Assembly (NCBI RefSeq): GCF_001632745.1
Contig: NZ_LQRT01000013.1
Coordinates: forward strand, 372,001 to 436,000
DNA: 64,000 nucleotides
From: Aquimarina aggregata
Lineage (GTDB): Bacteria > Bacteroidota > Bacteroidia > Flavobacteriales > Flavobacteriaceae
Reading direction: 5' to 3'
This document shows, piece by piece, positions 26,352 to 36,170 of this stretch. Numbering within the stretch: the stretch's first letter is position 1; each line of letters begins with the position of its first letter. The notes under the pieces are model-generated. The model ran no database searches and had not been told where the DNA came from. It saw only the letters and a program-made list of their open reading frames with translations. The translations under genes and the position numbers were made by a program.

Positions 26352-26963
26352 ATGAGTCTATTTAGAAAAATCTTTTTTTCGAAATCTAAATCAGACCAAA
26401 AGAGTAAAGAGCGCCACATTGAGGATCGCAGCAAGTATATGCCTGAAATCGATCTCCCGATTGATGAAAGTTTCATGATGAACTTTAAAAGAAACGGAGG
26501 TAAATTTTTGTATTGCGATAAAGATGATGAAGTTTTAGACTCTTTTGATAAGATTCTTTTAGAAAATGATTGGTATGAAAAGGATGTTTGCACATTTGAA
26601 ATGGGACTAGAACATAAATTTACTGGTTTCAACTTAAATTATGTAAAAAATACTTCGGCGTCTTTCTTTTTTGCCACTTGTGAATATCTAATTGCAGATA
26701 GCGGAGCCATATTAGTGTCTTCAAATCAACTAAGAGAAAAAAAACTTACAGAATTACCCGATAATTTTATCATATTAGCCTCTACTAGTCAAATGGTTAA
26801 AAACATAGGAGAAGGATTAAAAGGCATAAAAAACAAAAACAAGAATTCCATTCCTTCAAATATCACAACAATAAAAGACTTCGAGCCACAAAAAGAAAAG
26901 GATTTCTTAAGCTATGGAAATAGTTCAAAAAATCTATATTTGCTGCTTCTGGAAGATTTATAA
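26352..26963 (+). CDS. LUD domain protein (LutC/YkgG-like)
   Basis: 203 aa. Recognised by CEYLIADSGAILVSSNQLREKKLTELPDNFIILASTSQMVKNIGEGLK, the core of LUD-domain proteins related to LutC of lactate utilisation. No lutA or lutB is adjacent. The gene sits in a phospholipid synthesis cluster and ends one base before the cdsA start, so a direct role in lactate oxidation is doubtful. Function not established. Confidence 0.8.
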   Translation: MSLFRKIFFSKSKSDQKSKERHIEDRSKYMPEIDLPIDESFMMNFKRNGGKFLYCDKDDEVLDSFDKILLENDWYEKDVCTFEMGLEHKFTGFNLNYVKNTSASFFFATCEYLIADSGAILVSSNQLREKKLTELPDNFIILASTSQMVKNIGEGLKGIKNKNKNSIPSNITTIKDFEPQKEKDFLSYGNSSKNLYLLLLEDL

Positions 26964-26964
26964 T

Positions 26965-27768
26965 ATGAAGGAATTACTTACAAGAGCTTTATCGGGATTT
27001 TTATACGTCTCAATATTATTAATATCTATATTTATTAATGAATATACTTTTATTGCCGTATTTCTAGTTTTTGGTATTATCTCTGTCTATGAATTTCAAA
27101 AATTAATTCACCTTAATAACAAAAGATTATATTTCATCTTTGTTATTATCCTAGTTGTACTTAATGTTTTTCAAGAACATATATATCTAATTATTCCTGT
27201 TTTGGCCCTTACAGTTATTACCGAACTGTTTCTTGTTAAAGATTTAGTAACTATTCGAATAATTCCTATGTTCGAAAAACGAAAATATGGTACAAGTATT
27301 TTTTATTTGATAACGGCTTTGGTTTTTTTAACCCTTATCCCAAAATATTCTGGAGAATACCAACCTCAAATTATTGCAGGAGCATTTCTAATTACTTGGG
27401 TCAATGATACTTTTGCGTATCTGGTGGGTAAAAACTTTGGGAAACATAAATTGCTCGAACGTATATCTCCTAAAAAAACTATCGAAGGGTTTATAGGAGG
27501 TTTTATTTTTTCAATAATTGCAGGGTTTTTAATTGCTTTTTTCTCTAACACTTTATCTATCACTATATGGTTGATTATAAGTATAATTATGAGTATTTTT
27601 GGTACTCTAGGAGACTTAATACAATCTAAATTTAAACGACAAGCTGGAGTTAAGGATAGTGGTACCATAATGCCGGGGCATGGCGGTATTTATGACCGTT
27701 TGGACAGTGTTATATTTGCCAGCCCATTTTTATACGCATTTTTACAAATTTTAAGATATGTTTCATAA
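26965..27768 (+). CDS. cdsA: phosphatidate cytidylyltransferase
   Basis: 267 aa integral membrane enzyme making CDP-diacylglycerol from phosphatidate and CTP. About eight membrane segments. The CDP-alcohol signature region is at the C-terminus: GDLIQSKFKRQAGVKDSG...MPGHGGIYDRLDS. ATG 26965 is chosen because the upstream ATG at 26914 lies inside the LUD gene and adds 17 residues. It overlaps psd by 11 bases. Confidence 0.95.
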   Translation: MKELLTRALSGFLYVSILLISIFINEYTFIAVFLVFGIISVYEFQKLIHLNNKRLYFIFVIILVVLNVFQEHIYLIIPVLALTVITELFLVKDLVTIRIIPMFEKRKYGTSIFYLITALVFLTLIPKYSGEYQPQIIAGAFLITWVNDTFAYLVGKNFGKHKLLERISPKKTIEGFIGGFIFSIIAGFLIAFFSNTLSITIWLIISIIMSIFGTLGDLIQSKFKRQAGVKDSGTIMPGHGGIYDRLDSVIFASPFLYAFLQILRYVS

Positions 27769-28405
27769 AGAAGGATTTAAAATAATATCAGTTGCAATTG
27801 TATTATTCATAGGGATCAATGTAGCATCCTATGTCGCAATACAATCAGAAGAATGGCAAATAGCAATACTCGTATTAACATTAGCTTTTTTAGTTTTGAT
27901 ATTACAGTTTTTCAGGAACCCGAAAAGACAAACCACGATAGATGAAAACACTGTTGTTGCACCTGTTGACGGTAAAGTTGTCGTTATCGAAGAAGTCCAT
28001 GAAAAAGAACATTTTAAGGATAAAAGACTACAAGTTTCTATTTTTATGTCTCCTATCAATGTCCATGTTACAAGACATCCTATTAAAGGTAAAGTAGTTT
28101 TTAGTAAGTATCATCCTGGAAAATATTTGGTTGCATGGCATCCTAAAGCTTCTGAAGAAAATGAAAGAACTACTGTTGTTGTAAAAAATGATAATATTGA
28201 AGTATTATATCGACAAATTGCTGGAGCTTTGGCAAAAAGAATCGTAAACTATGCAACAGAAGGAAAACAAGTTGTACAGGGATCTGATAGTGGTTTCATT
28301 AAGTTTGGCTCTAGAGTAGATGTATACCTACCAATTGGAACGAAAGTTAATGTTACTTTGAATCAAAAAGTTAGAGGAGGAGAAAGTGTTATTGCAACTT
28401 TATAA
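27758..28405 (+). CDS. psd: phosphatidylserine decarboxylase, short form
   Basis: 215 aa. Converts phosphatidylserine to phosphatidylethanolamine using a pyruvoyl group formed by self-cleavage. The cleavage site lies in IKFGSRVDVYLP near residue 188 (Gly-Ser), as in the short Psd group. FMSPINVHVTRHPIKGKV with the catalytic-region histidines is near 96. The N-terminus has two hydrophobic segments. It overlaps cdsA by 11 bases, linking two successive steps of phospholipid synthesis. Confidence 0.95.
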   Translation: MFHKEGFKIISVAIVLFIGINVASYVAIQSEEWQIAILVLTLAFLVLILQFFRNPKRQTTIDENTVVAPVDGKVVVIEEVHEKEHFKDKRLQVSIFMSPINVHVTRHPIKGKVVFSKYHPGKYLVAWHPKASEENERTTVVVKNDNIEVLYRQIAGALAKRIVNYATEGKQVVQGSDSGFIKFGSRVDVYLPIGTKVNVTLNQKVRGGESVIATL

Positions 28406-28513
28406 AAATTGTAAAAAAACACCTTACTTAAAAAATATGATCACGATAGAAGTTAACCTTTTTAATTGAGTTTATCCTTCTCAATATTTTCCTTAAAAAG
28501 AAGTTGAACTAAC

Positions 28514-28780
28514 ATGACCGAGGAAGAATTAAATATTGCTTTTGATAATGCATATAAACGTGCATGTAATACAACAACAGTATTGCCACCTGATATTATG
28601 CTGTATTTTTATGCATATTACAAAAGAGCCACCCATACTCAAGGCTACTACACTCCTTCTGGTAACAGCGAGTTACGAAATGCCTTTAAGCTCAATGCTT
28701 TTTTTCAGGCGCAAAACATTTCTCCAAAAGAAGCGATGATAAAGTACATAGAATTGGTAGATAAATACATCCCTGATTAA
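28514..28780 (+). CDS. acyl-CoA-binding protein
   Basis: 88 aa four-helix ACBP. Characteristic spacing AFDNAYKRAC...LPPDIMLYFYAYYKRAT is followed by FKLNAFFQAQNISPKEAMIKYIELVDKY, where the Tyr/Lys residues contact CoA. It binds medium- and long-chain acyl-CoA in the cytosol. The location just after psd fits a lipid-metabolism setting. It ends before a bidirectional terminator shared with valS. Confidence 0.9.
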   Translation: MTEEELNIAFDNAYKRACNTTTVLPPDIMLYFYAYYKRATHTQGYYTPSGNSELRNAFKLNAFFQAQNISPKEAMIKYIELVDKYIPD

Positions 28781-28782
28781 AC

Positions 28783-28817
28783 AAAAAAAGCCTTGAATTT
28801 AATCAAAGCTTTTTTTT
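28783..28817. terminator. bidirectional terminator between the ACBP gene and valS
   Basis: Stem of A-run plus gc-ttga pairing with tcaa-gc plus T-run (one mismatch), loop of about 6 bases. It lies between convergent genes, and both strands end in T-runs. Confidence 0.8.
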
Positions 28818-28849
28818 AATTCTTAGTATTATAAATATTTACTCTTAAA

Positions 28850-31483
28850 TTAACCTTTTAGTCCTGCTAAACTAGATTTTAATGTTACTATTTTAGCTTC
28901 TGCATCAGCTTCTTTCTTTCTTTCGATTGCAATAACTTTATCTGGTGCGTTATTCACAAATCTCTCATTCTGTAATTTTTTCTGTACAGATTTTAAGAAA
29001 CCTTCTGTATAAGCTAACTCTTCTGACAGTTTTTTAACCTCTTCTTCAATATTTATTGCTCCAGATACAGGAATAAAGTATTCATTTGATTTTACTCTAA
29101 AAGATAATGCCCCTTCAACTTTATCCTCAACATATGCTAAAGCAGACAGGTTTCCTAATTTACTAATCACACTATCAAAAGTGGTATTACTTTTTTCGTT
29201 ATTTAATACAGAAAGTGTAATTGCATCCTTAAAAGCAATATTTTTTTCTTTACGTATCGTTCTAATCCCAGAAATTACTTCAGCTGCAATCTCAAATTCC
29301 TGAGTTAATTTTTCATCAATAGTTTTACTTTTTGGCCAACTTTCGATAATTAATGCTTGTTCTGGTGTTCTATCAGTAATTTGTTGCCAAATTTCTTCGG
29401 ATATAAAAGGAACAAAAGGATGAAGTATCTTTAAGTTATCCTCTAAAATAGCGATCACCTCTTTATATGTCTTTGCATCAATCGGACTCTGATAAGCAGG
29501 TTTAATCATCTCTAACAACCAACCACAGAAATCATCCCATATTAATTTATAGGTAGTCATTAAAGCATCACTAATACGATATTTGTTATAATTATTTTCT
29601 AACTCAACCAGTGCTTTATGAAACTTTGAAGTATACCAATCTATAGCCACAGCAGAGGCTTTTGGTTGCTCGATAGCATCATCTACTTCCCAGCCAAAAA
29701 TAAGTTTAGAAGCATTAAATATCTTATTTACAAAACCACTTCCTTGCTTACAAAGATCTTCATCAAACATTAAATCATTTCCTGCCGGTGAGCTTAACAA
29801 CATCCCTACTCTAATACCATCAGCACCATACTGCTCTATTAAATCTAAAGGGTCTGGTGAGTTACCTAAGGATTTAGACATCTTACGTCGTTGCTTATCC
29901 CTAACTATCCCTGTAAGGTACACATTGGTAAATGGTTTTTCACCTCTATATTCATATCCTGCAATGATCATACGCGCAACCCAAAAGAAAAGAATTTCTG
30001 GAGCTGTAACTAAATCATTTGTAGGGTAATAATAATTAATTTCTTTATTATCTGGCTCCAAAATACCATTAAACACACTCATAGGCCATAACCAAGAAGA
30101 AAACCAAGTATCTAGTGCATCCGGATCTTGTGTTAAATCTGTAGCCAGAAGTGCCTTATTTCCTGTTTTTTCTTGAGCTAGTGATAAAGCTTCCTCAGCA
30201 CTCTCGGCAACCACAAAATCTTCTTTCCCATCACCATAGAAATATGCAGGAATTTGATGTCCCCACCATAACTGACGAGAGATATTCCAATCTCTAACGT
30301 TTTCCATCCAATAGCGATAGGTATTGATGAATTTTTCAGGCACAAGATTCACATCCTTATTTAAAACAGAATCCAAAGCTGGTTGTGCTAAGTCTTTCAT
30401 CTTTAAGAACCATTGATCACTTAACTTTGGTTCTATCACTGCCTTAGTACGTTCACTTGTACCTACTTTATTTAGATGAGTTTCAGTTTTTTCTAAAACT
30501 CCTATAGATTCTAATTCTTTTACAATTTCTTTTCGAACCACGAATCGATCTTTTCCTTCATAGTGCAATCCAAATGAATTAAGACTAGCATCATCATTAA
30601 AAATATCAATCACCTCTAAATTATGCTTATCCCCTAAAACCTTATCATTTTGGTCATGGGCAGGAGTTACTTTTAGACACCCGGTACCAAACTCCATATC
30701 TACATATTCATCTTCAATAATTGGAATAATGCGATTTGCAATAGGTACTATAGCTTTTTTCCCTTTAAGATGTGTAAATCTTTCATCATTAGGATTAATA
30801 CAAATAGCCGTATCACCCATAATCGTCTCAGGGCGTGTGGTAGCGATGGTTAGTGTATCGTCACTGCCTTCAATTTTATACTTTAAATAGTACAAGTTCC
30901 CTTGTTTTTCTTCATAAATCACTTCTTCATCAGACAAGGTTGTTTTTGCTTCAGGATCCCAATTTACCATACGATATCCTCTGTAAATAAGTCCTTTATT
31001 ATACAAATCAACAAAAACTTTAATTACAGAAGCAGACAAATTGTCATCCATGGTAAAGGCTGTACGCTCCCAATCACAAGATGCACCTAATTTCTTAAGT
31101 TGTTCGAGAATTATCCCCCCGTGCTTATGTGTCCATTCCCATGCATGTTCTAAAAACTCTTCACGCGTAAGATCATTCTTATTAATACCGTCTTCCTTAA
31201 GTTTTGCAACAACCTTAGCCTCTGTCGCAATAGACGCATGATCTGTACCAGGTACCCAACAGGCATTATATCCTTTCAAACGAGCTCTACGTATTAATAC
31301 GTCTTGTATTGTATTATTAAGCATGTGCCCCATATGTAAGACACCTGTTACATTTGGAGGCGGAATGACAATAGTATATGCTTCTCGATCATCTACTTCA
31401 GAATGAAAATAATTATGTTGAAGCCAGTACTTATACCACTTCTCTTCTACTGATTTTGCATCGTATTTTGCAGCTATTGCCAT
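28850..31483 (-). CDS. valS: valyl-tRNA synthetase
   Basis: 877 aa class I synthetase. HIGH motif in [22 protein letters not shown] in [14 protein letters not shown], the editing domain with [12 protein letters not shown], and a C-terminal coiled coil ([19 protein letters not shown] onward). ATG 31483 ([17 protein letters not shown]) is chosen because the alternative ATG at 31516 lies inside the -7 promoter element and cannot be in the mRNA made from it. Confidence 0.97.
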   Translation of the reverse strand: MAIAAKYDAKSVEEKWYKYWLQHNYFHSEVDDREAYTIVIPPPNVTGVLHMGHMLNNTIQDVLIRRARLKGYNACWVPGTDHASIATEAKVVAKLKEDGINKNDLTREEFLEHAWEWTHKHGGIILEQLKKLGASCDWERTAFTMDDNLSASVIKVFVDLYNKGLIYRGYRMVNWDPEAKTTLSDEEVIYEEKQGNLYYLKYKIEGSDDTLTIATTRPETIMGDTAICINPNDERFTHLKGKKAIVPIANRIIPIIEDEYVDMEFGTGCLKVTPAHDQNDKVLGDKHNLEVIDIFNDDASLNSFGLHYEGKDRFVVRKEIVKELESIGVLEKTETHLNKVGTSERTKAVIEPKLSDQWFLKMKDLAQPALDSVLNKDVNLVPEKFINTYRYWMENVRDWNISRQLWWGHQIPAYFYGDGKEDFVVAESAEEALSLAQEKTGNKALLATDLTQDPDALDTWFSSWLWPMSVFNGILEPDNKEINYYYPTNDLVTAPEILFFWVARMIIAGYEYRGEKPFTNVYLTGIVRDKQRRKMSKSLGNSPDPLDLIEQYGADGIRVGMLLSSPAGNDLMFDEDLCKQGSGFVNKIFNASKLIFGWEVDDAIEQPKASAVAIDWYTSKFHKALVELENNYNKYRISDALMTTYKLIWDDFCGWLLEMIKPAYQSPIDAKTYKEVIAILEDNLKILHPFVPFISEEIWQQITDRTPEQALIIESWPKSKTIDEKLTQEFEIAAEVISGIRTIRKEKNIAFKDAITLSVLNNEKSNTTFDSVISKLGNLSALAYVEDKVEGALSFRVKSNEYFIPVSGAINIEEEVKKLSEELAYTEGFLKSVQKKLQNERFVNNAPDKVIAIERKKEADAEAKIVTLKSSLAGLKG

Positions 31484-31513
31484 ACTTTGGTCTAATTTTT
31501 GAATTTTAAAATG

Positions 31514-31521
31514 CAAAAGTA
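31514..31521 (-). promoter_or_regulatory. -7 element (TACTTTTG) of valS
   Basis: TAnnTTTG on the minus strand, about 30 bases before ATG 31483. It decides between two possible valS starts because it covers the upstream ATG. Confidence 0.55.
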
Positions 31522-31558
31522 ATTATTAAATACGACAACTTGAAAGTCTTTTACAATT

Positions 31559-31588
31559 TTGAAGTTGGATAAAAAGTAAGTACTTTTA
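31559..31588 (+). promoter_or_regulatory. promoter of the DUF1573 gene (TTG-N19-TACTTTTA)
   Basis: -33 TTG at 31559-31561, 19-base spacer, -7 TACTTTTA at 31581-31588 (one base off consensus), 21 bases before the ATG. Confidence 0.5.
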
Positions 31589-31609
31589 CGATTAATAAAA
31601 ACCTACATT

Positions 31610-32008
31610 ATGAAAAAAGTGATCATGATTTTATTTATTGGTTTCCTTGCAGTATCTGTAAATGCTCAGGAGAAGCCTAAAATAGAATTTAAAACTGAAG
31701 TTGTTGATTATGGTGAGATAGCCAAAGGTAGTGATGGTGTTCGTAAATTTGAATTTACAAATACAGGAAATGCACCTTTAATTATCTCAAGAGTATACTC
31801 TAGTTGCGGATGTACAATTCCTAAAAAACCAGAAGGACCAATTGCACCAGGAGAAAATGGAGTGATTGAAGTAAAGTATGACACAAAAAGAGTAGGACCT
31901 ATACGTAAGACTATCTCTGTTTATTCTAATGCAGAAGAGGCTACAATGTCTATAAAAATTAAAGGTACTGTTCTAGATCAACAAAGTGTTTTAGAAAAAA
32001 AGAACTAA
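31610..32008 (+). CDS. exported DUF1573 domain protein
   Basis: 132 aa. Signal peptide (KKVIMILFIGFLAVSVNAQ) then a single Ig-like/ASPM-SPD-2-Hydin-type domain: FEFTNTGNAPLIISRVYSSCGCTIPKKPEGPIAPGENGVIEVKYD. The SSCGCT motif is the family hallmark. Such proteins are abundant in Bacteroidetes and of unknown role. It ends in a terminator shared with the convergent protease gene. Confidence 0.9.
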   Translation: MKKVIMILFIGFLAVSVNAQEKPKIEFKTEVVDYGEIAKGSDGVRKFEFTNTGNAPLIISRVYSSCGCTIPKKPEGPIAPGENGVIEVKYDTKRVGPIRKTISVYSNAEEATMSIKIKGTVLDQQSVLEKKN

Positions 32009-32021
32009 TAAAATTTACATA

Positions 32022-32073
32022 CTAATATGAAAAAGGTTTTACTCACATAAGAGTAAAACCTTTTTCATATTAG
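32022..32073. terminator. bidirectional terminator overlapping the aspartyl protease stop codon
   Basis: Perfect 23-bp stem (32022-32044 with 32051-32073), 6-base loop. The A-rich and T-rich arms allow termination both ways. The minus-strand gene's stop codon (32070-32072) lies inside the stem. Confidence 0.88.
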
Positions 32074-33434
32074 ATAACCTTCTTAAGATAAAACTCGTAA
32101 TTCAGTTTTACGCCAAGCCGCAACACAGTCATTTTTATTTTTTTTCCTTCTTCTGAATAAAATAAGTTGTTAATTTCTGATAATTTGAACTTATAAGCCT
32201 CTCGCCCATTAACTTTTAGAATAATATCTCCTTTTTGCAATCCAATGTCATCTGCTGGTGAGTTATCCCTAATATCAGAAATCTCATATTTTGGAATTAA
32301 AAGAAAGTTATTTGCCAATTGATATGTTTTCTTGGTTACAACTTCATTTAACCCTAAATACGCCTGAGTTTTCTTTTCTTCATAGTCGTAATTTTTTGCA
32401 GATACCGTAAAACCAACATGTTGAATTGAAAGTCCACTCATATTGTAATAAAAAGGTTTATCAAAATCTTTATTCTTTTTAAAAGATATTTTCTCATGAG
32501 GATAATCCACAATAAGGTTAAATTTTCTCAAAACGTTACCTCCTAATGAACCTTGTCGTTTTTGTAGTGATATTCCTTGTATATATATTGAATCAGGAAA
32601 TGAAGTTGTAACATTTTTCATCTCAAAATCGCCTATTTTGAATTCATCAATTTTGGTCTTTTCTCCATAAATATCTCCATTAAACCCTTTGCCTAAAAAA
32701 TCCCTAAATGTATTATCTGGTATAGAAATACCTTTCTCTTCGTTTTCGAATAACCATAAAGACGAACCTGATCCCGAATCTAAAAGTAATCTTACATCTA
32801 TTAAGCCTTTTGTTTTTGATAAATACTTAGCAGTTATTACTGGTCTTTTTTTCTGATTGCCAAAATCTATATTTGTTTCATAACACTTTTTACATTTTTT
32901 ATATTTATAAGTCTTAGGATCACTAAGTTTGATATACTTTTTTGAATAGTTGATATCGACCACAAAATCCTTAAAAAAATCATACCCAATAATTCCATGA
33001 ACCGGAAACCCCATTCGTGGAGAAAAATTAATCGATTCGTCAAAAATCAGGTAAACTTTGTGGTTGCCACTATTTGCTTTTCCTATACTTAATTGATTAT
33101 TCAGAGATTTAATTGCTTCTACAGGTTCTCCATTGCCTAATCCTCTCAAATAAATTTTTGATGCATTTTTAAGCTCAAGAGAACTTTTATTATCAACACT
33201 AAAAATTATGGTAGATCCTACACCTGTATCCAGAATGAAAGAAAGTTCAATACCATTAATAAAAACAGGGATTATAATGAGGTTATTTGCGAGCTCAAAT
33301 CTAATCTTATCACTACTCACTCCATTAGGTAGTCTAAAATTTGTTTGGGCCGAAAGCGTAAGATTAAAAATTAACAATACTATTAAAACCTTACTTTTAA
33401 GAAAATGATAAAAATCTAATACTAAAATCTTCAT
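32070..33434 (-). CDS. PDZ-containing retropepsin-like aspartyl protease family protein
   Basis: 454 aa from ATG 33434. Signal peptide ends near LTLSAQTN. Two pepsin-like halves each bring an aspartate: FILDTGVGSTIIF near residue 68 and LLLDSGSGSSLWLF near 210. A PDZ domain closes the protein (SDIRDNSPADDIGLQKGDIILKVNGR and following). Likely periplasmic. Whether it is a true protease is not known: the second triad is DSG, acceptable in the family. It is divergent from the aminotransferase gene. Confidence 0.82.
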   Translation of the reverse strand: MKILVLDFYHFLKSKVLIVLLIFNLTLSAQTNFRLPNGVSSDKIRFELANNLIIIPVFINGIELSFILDTGVGSTIIFSVDNKSSLELKNASKIYLRGLGNGEPVEAIKSLNNQLSIGKANSGNHKVYLIFDESINFSPRMGFPVHGIIGYDFFKDFVVDINYSKKYIKLSDPKTYKYKKCKKCYETNIDFGNQKKRPVITAKYLSKTKGLIDVRLLLDSGSGSSLWLFENEEKGISIPDNTFRDFLGKGFNGDIYGEKTKIDEFKIGDFEMKNVTTSFPDSIYIQGISLQKRQGSLGGNVLRKFNLIVDYPHEKISFKKNKDFDKPFYYNMSGLSIQHVGFTVSAKNYDYEEKKTQAYLGLNEVVTKKTYQLANNFLLIPKYEISDIRDNSPADDIGLQKGDIILKVNGREAYKFKLSEINNLFYSEEGKKIKMTVLRLGVKLNYEFYLKKVI

Positions 33435-33538
33435 TACACTAAATATATGCAAATAGTTGAAAAATCATTCAAATTATACATCAATTTCTTAAAATAATTA
33501 AGAAATTTACCGCTATTTACTTTTTTAAATTAAATGAG

Positions 33539-34729
33539 ATGCCAGTAGTATCAAGCAAAGGTAATGCAATGCCCGAGTCTCCAATTCGTAAATTGGTTCC
33601 CTTTGCCGAAAAAGCAGAAAAAGACGGTAAACACATATACCGTCTTAATATCGGTCAACCCGATATTAAAACCCCTATAGAGGCTATAAATGCAGTCAAA
33701 AACAATACTTTGGATGTTATTGGATATAGCCACTCTGCCGGTTTTGAAAGTTTTAGAGAAAAATTATCAAGCTACTACGCCAAACATGATATTACGATCT
33801 CATCTGATGATATTTTAGTTACCACAGGAGGTAGCGAAGCACTTATTTTCACAATGGGAAGTATAACTGATCCGGGAGATGAAATTATCGTCCCCGAACC
33901 TTTTTATGCTAATTACTATAGTTTTTCAACTCAATCAACTGTAAAAGTAGTTCCTGTTGTTTCAAAAATTGAAAATGGCTTTGCACTACCATCTATAAAT
34001 GAGTTTGAAAAACTTATTACTCCAAAAACCAAAGCTATTTTAATATGTAACCCTGGAAATCCAACAGGGTACTTATATAGCAAGGATGAAATAAAACAGT
34101 TGGCAAACTTGGCAATCAAATACGACTTGTTTTTGATTTCTGATGAAGTCTATAGGGAATTTGTTTATGATGGATCAGAACACTATTCGATTCTACAAGA
34201 AACTGAACTAAATGAACATGCAATCGTTGTTGATTCTGTCTCTAAACGATACAGTATGTGTGGCGCACGAATAGGGTGTTTAGTTAGCAAAAACAAGAGT
34301 GTAATGCAGACAGCAATGAAATTTGCTCAAGCAAGGTTAAGTCCTCCTACACTCGCACAAATTGCGAGTGAAGCAGCATTAGAAGCTCCAGAGTCATACT
34401 ATATTGAAACTGTAGCAAAATATAAAGCAAGAAGAGATACACTAGTCGCAGGACTTAAAGAAATTCCTGGAGTTAAAGTTTCGCTGCCAAAAGGCGCTTT
34501 TTATTGTATTGCTGAGTTACCAATAAAAAATGCAGATCATTTTGCCGAATGGATTTTAGATAAATTTGTTGTAAATAACGAAACTGTCATGTTAGCACCG
34601 GCCTCAGGATTTTATTCAAGCCCAGACAAAGGTATCAACCAAGTAAGAATTGCTTATGTACTTAATCGTAGAGACTTAAAAAAAGCAATTAACATAGTGA
34701 AATTAGCGCTAGAAAAATATAACGATTAA
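33539..34729 (+). CDS. pyridoxal-phosphate aminotransferase class I/II (aspartate aminotransferase-like)
   Basis: 396 aa fold-type I aminotransferase. PLP lysine in VDSVSKRYSMCGARIGCL near residue 236; ICNPGNPTGYLYSKDE near 163 and DEVYREFVYDG near 202 are the classic motifs; the N-terminus has RLNIGQPDIKTP. Substrate is probably aspartate or another amino acid but is not determined by motif. Its stop shares one base with the murB start (TAATG), so the two are translationally coupled. Confidence 0.92.
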   Translation: MPVVSSKGNAMPESPIRKLVPFAEKAEKDGKHIYRLNIGQPDIKTPIEAINAVKNNTLDVIGYSHSAGFESFREKLSSYYAKHDITISSDDILVTTGGSEALIFTMGSITDPGDEIIVPEPFYANYYSFSTQSTVKVVPVVSKIENGFALPSINEFEKLITPKTKAILICNPGNPTGYLYSKDEIKQLANLAIKYDLFLISDEVYREFVYDGSEHYSILQETELNEHAIVVDSVSKRYSMCGARIGCLVSKNKSVMQTAMKFAQARLSPPTLAQIASEAALEAPESYYIETVAKYKARRDTLVAGLKEIPGVKVSLPKGAFYCIAELPIKNADHFAEWILDKFVVNNETVMLAPASGFYSSPDKGINQVRIAYVLNRRDLKKAINIVKLALEKYND

Positions 34730-35742
34730 TGAAAATCGCATACCATAAATCTTTACGAGAATATAACACCTTTGGCATTGATGTTACTGCCGCTGAGTTT
34801 TTAGAAATTACATCAGAAACTGAGCTTAAAACAATCCTATTAAAAGAAACTAAAAAACCAATATTTATTCTTAGTGGTGGTAGTAATATGCTATTGACTA
34901 AAAATTTAGACGCTTTAGTATTACACATAGCCATTAAAGGCATTAAAGTTGAAAAAGAATCAGAAGATTCTGTGATCGTTACGGCAAACGCAGGTGAAAA
35001 CTGGCATGAATTTGTTCAATATTGTATTTCTAAAAATTATGGTGGACTAGAAAATTTATCCTTAATTCCTGGTTATGTCGGTAGCGCACCAATTCAAAAT
35101 ATTGGAGCTTATGGAGTAGAACTTAAGGATACTTTTGTGAGTTGTGAAGCTGTCGAGATTTCTACTGGACATTCATGTACATTTACTGCTAAAGAATGTA
35201 AATTTGAATATCGTAATTCGATTTTTAAAAATGAGGTAAAAGGTAGATACATTATCACCAAAGTAACTTTTAAACTAACAAAAAAAAATCATATTTTAAA
35301 TACTAATTACGGAGCAATAGAAGCTGCATTAGCAACAAAAAAAATCAGCAAACCTACTATAAAAGATGTTTCTGAAGCGGTTATAGAAATTCGAAAAAGT
35401 AAACTACCTGATCCGGCAAAAATAGGAAACAGTGGTAGTTTTTTTAAAAACCCTGTTATTTCTTCAACTCAATATTTACAATTAAAAAACCTATACCCTA
35501 CAATTCCTTCATACAAGATAAACGAAGAATCAATTAAGATACCTGCAGGTTGGCTCATTGAACAATGTGGTTTTAAAGGAAAACGTTGGGGAGACGCTGG
35601 AGTACATGAAAAACAAGCCCTAGTTTTAGTAAATTACAACAAAGCAACTGGTAAAGAAATATTAGAAGTATCGTTAAATATTAAAAAAGAAGTACTCGAT
35701 AAATTTAATATTAAGCTCGAAACCGAAGTGAATATACTATAA
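34729..35742 (+). CDS. murB: UDP-N-acetylmuramate dehydrogenase
   Basis: 337 aa flavoenzyme that reduces UDP-GlcNAc-enolpyruvate to UDP-MurNAc. FAD motifs ILSGGSNML near residue 47 and IPGYVGSAPIQNIGAYGVEL near 106; catalytic serine region KIGNSGSFFKNP near 233; C-terminal AGWLIEQCGFKGKRWGDAGVHEKQALVLVN. Type I (E. coli-like) by length. Coupled to the aminotransferase by a 1-base overlap. Confidence 0.97.
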   Translation: MKIAYHKSLREYNTFGIDVTAAEFLEITSETELKTILLKETKKPIFILSGGSNMLLTKNLDALVLHIAIKGIKVEKESEDSVIVTANAGENWHEFVQYCISKNYGGLENLSLIPGYVGSAPIQNIGAYGVELKDTFVSCEAVEISTGHSCTFTAKECKFEYRNSIFKNEVKGRYIITKVTFKLTKKNHILNTNYGAIEAALATKKISKPTIKDVSEAVIEIRKSKLPDPAKIGNSGSFFKNPVISSTQYLQLKNLYPTIPSYKINEESIKIPAGWLIEQCGFKGKRWGDAGVHEKQALVLVNYNKATGKEILEVSLNIKKEVLDKFNIKLETEVNIL

Positions 35743-35836
35743 TCTTGATTCTTAACATTTCTTTAAACTAGCAATCATAAGAACTTATAAAAAACTTAAT
35801 TTTTCCTTTAAAACTACTGTAACTTCACATTCTTTG

Positions 35837-35844
35837 TATCTTTG
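35837..35844 (+). promoter_or_regulatory. -7 element (TATCTTTG) upstream of the small exported protein/sigma factor pair
   Basis: Exact TAnnTTTG, 86 bases before ATG 35930, leaving a long A+T-rich leader of about 80 bases. No clear -33 TTG. Confidence 0.45.
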
Positions 35845-35929
35845 CACTAAAATTGTTTAAGATATATTGTTTCATTTTTGAGACATTTCGCAATAATTTT
35901 TTGAATTATTAATTTTTTATAGTTTACAA

Positions 35930-36136
35930 ATGAAACTTATTTTACTTACTATCGGTCTTTTACTTTTGGCTTTTGCAGGAATTGCAATTAAACTTTGGGC
36001 TAAAAAAGGAGGTGAATTTGCAGGTACTTGTGCTAGTCAAAGCCCTTTTCTTAATAAAGATGGTGAATCTTGTTCTTTATGCGGAAAAACTCCAGATCAG
36101 TTTTCTAATTGTAATGAAACAGAACATTCTAAGTAA
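35930..36136 (+). CDS. small membrane-anchored protein with cysteine motif
   Basis: 68 aa. An N-terminal membrane segment (LILLTIGLLLLAFAGIAIKLW) is followed by a short soluble tail with four cysteines: C34, then CSLC (C48, C51) and C60. The arrangement could bind a metal. This kind of small protein recurs upstream of ECF sigma genes in Flavobacteriaceae, as here. No known function; it could be an anti-sigma or redox-sensing partner (speculative). Confidence 0.65.
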   Translation: MKLILLTIGLLLLAFAGIAIKLWAKKGGEFAGTCASQSPFLNKDGESCSLCGKTPDQFSNCNETEHSK

Positions 36137-36170
36137 GTCACCTCTCTGTATCGTATCCAAAAACAATTCA

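Noticed and set aside
26352..26963. LutC of a lactate-utilisation operon
   Set aside because: The LUD domain is present, but no lutA or lutB is adjacent; the neighbours are phospholipid genes.
31484..31516. Longer valS start at ATG 31516
   Set aside because: The -7 promoter element covers this codon and the extra 11 residues are atypical.
35973..36170. Extended N-terminus for the ECF sigma factor
   Set aside because: This part of the frame overlaps the preceding small-protein gene and is not sigma-like.
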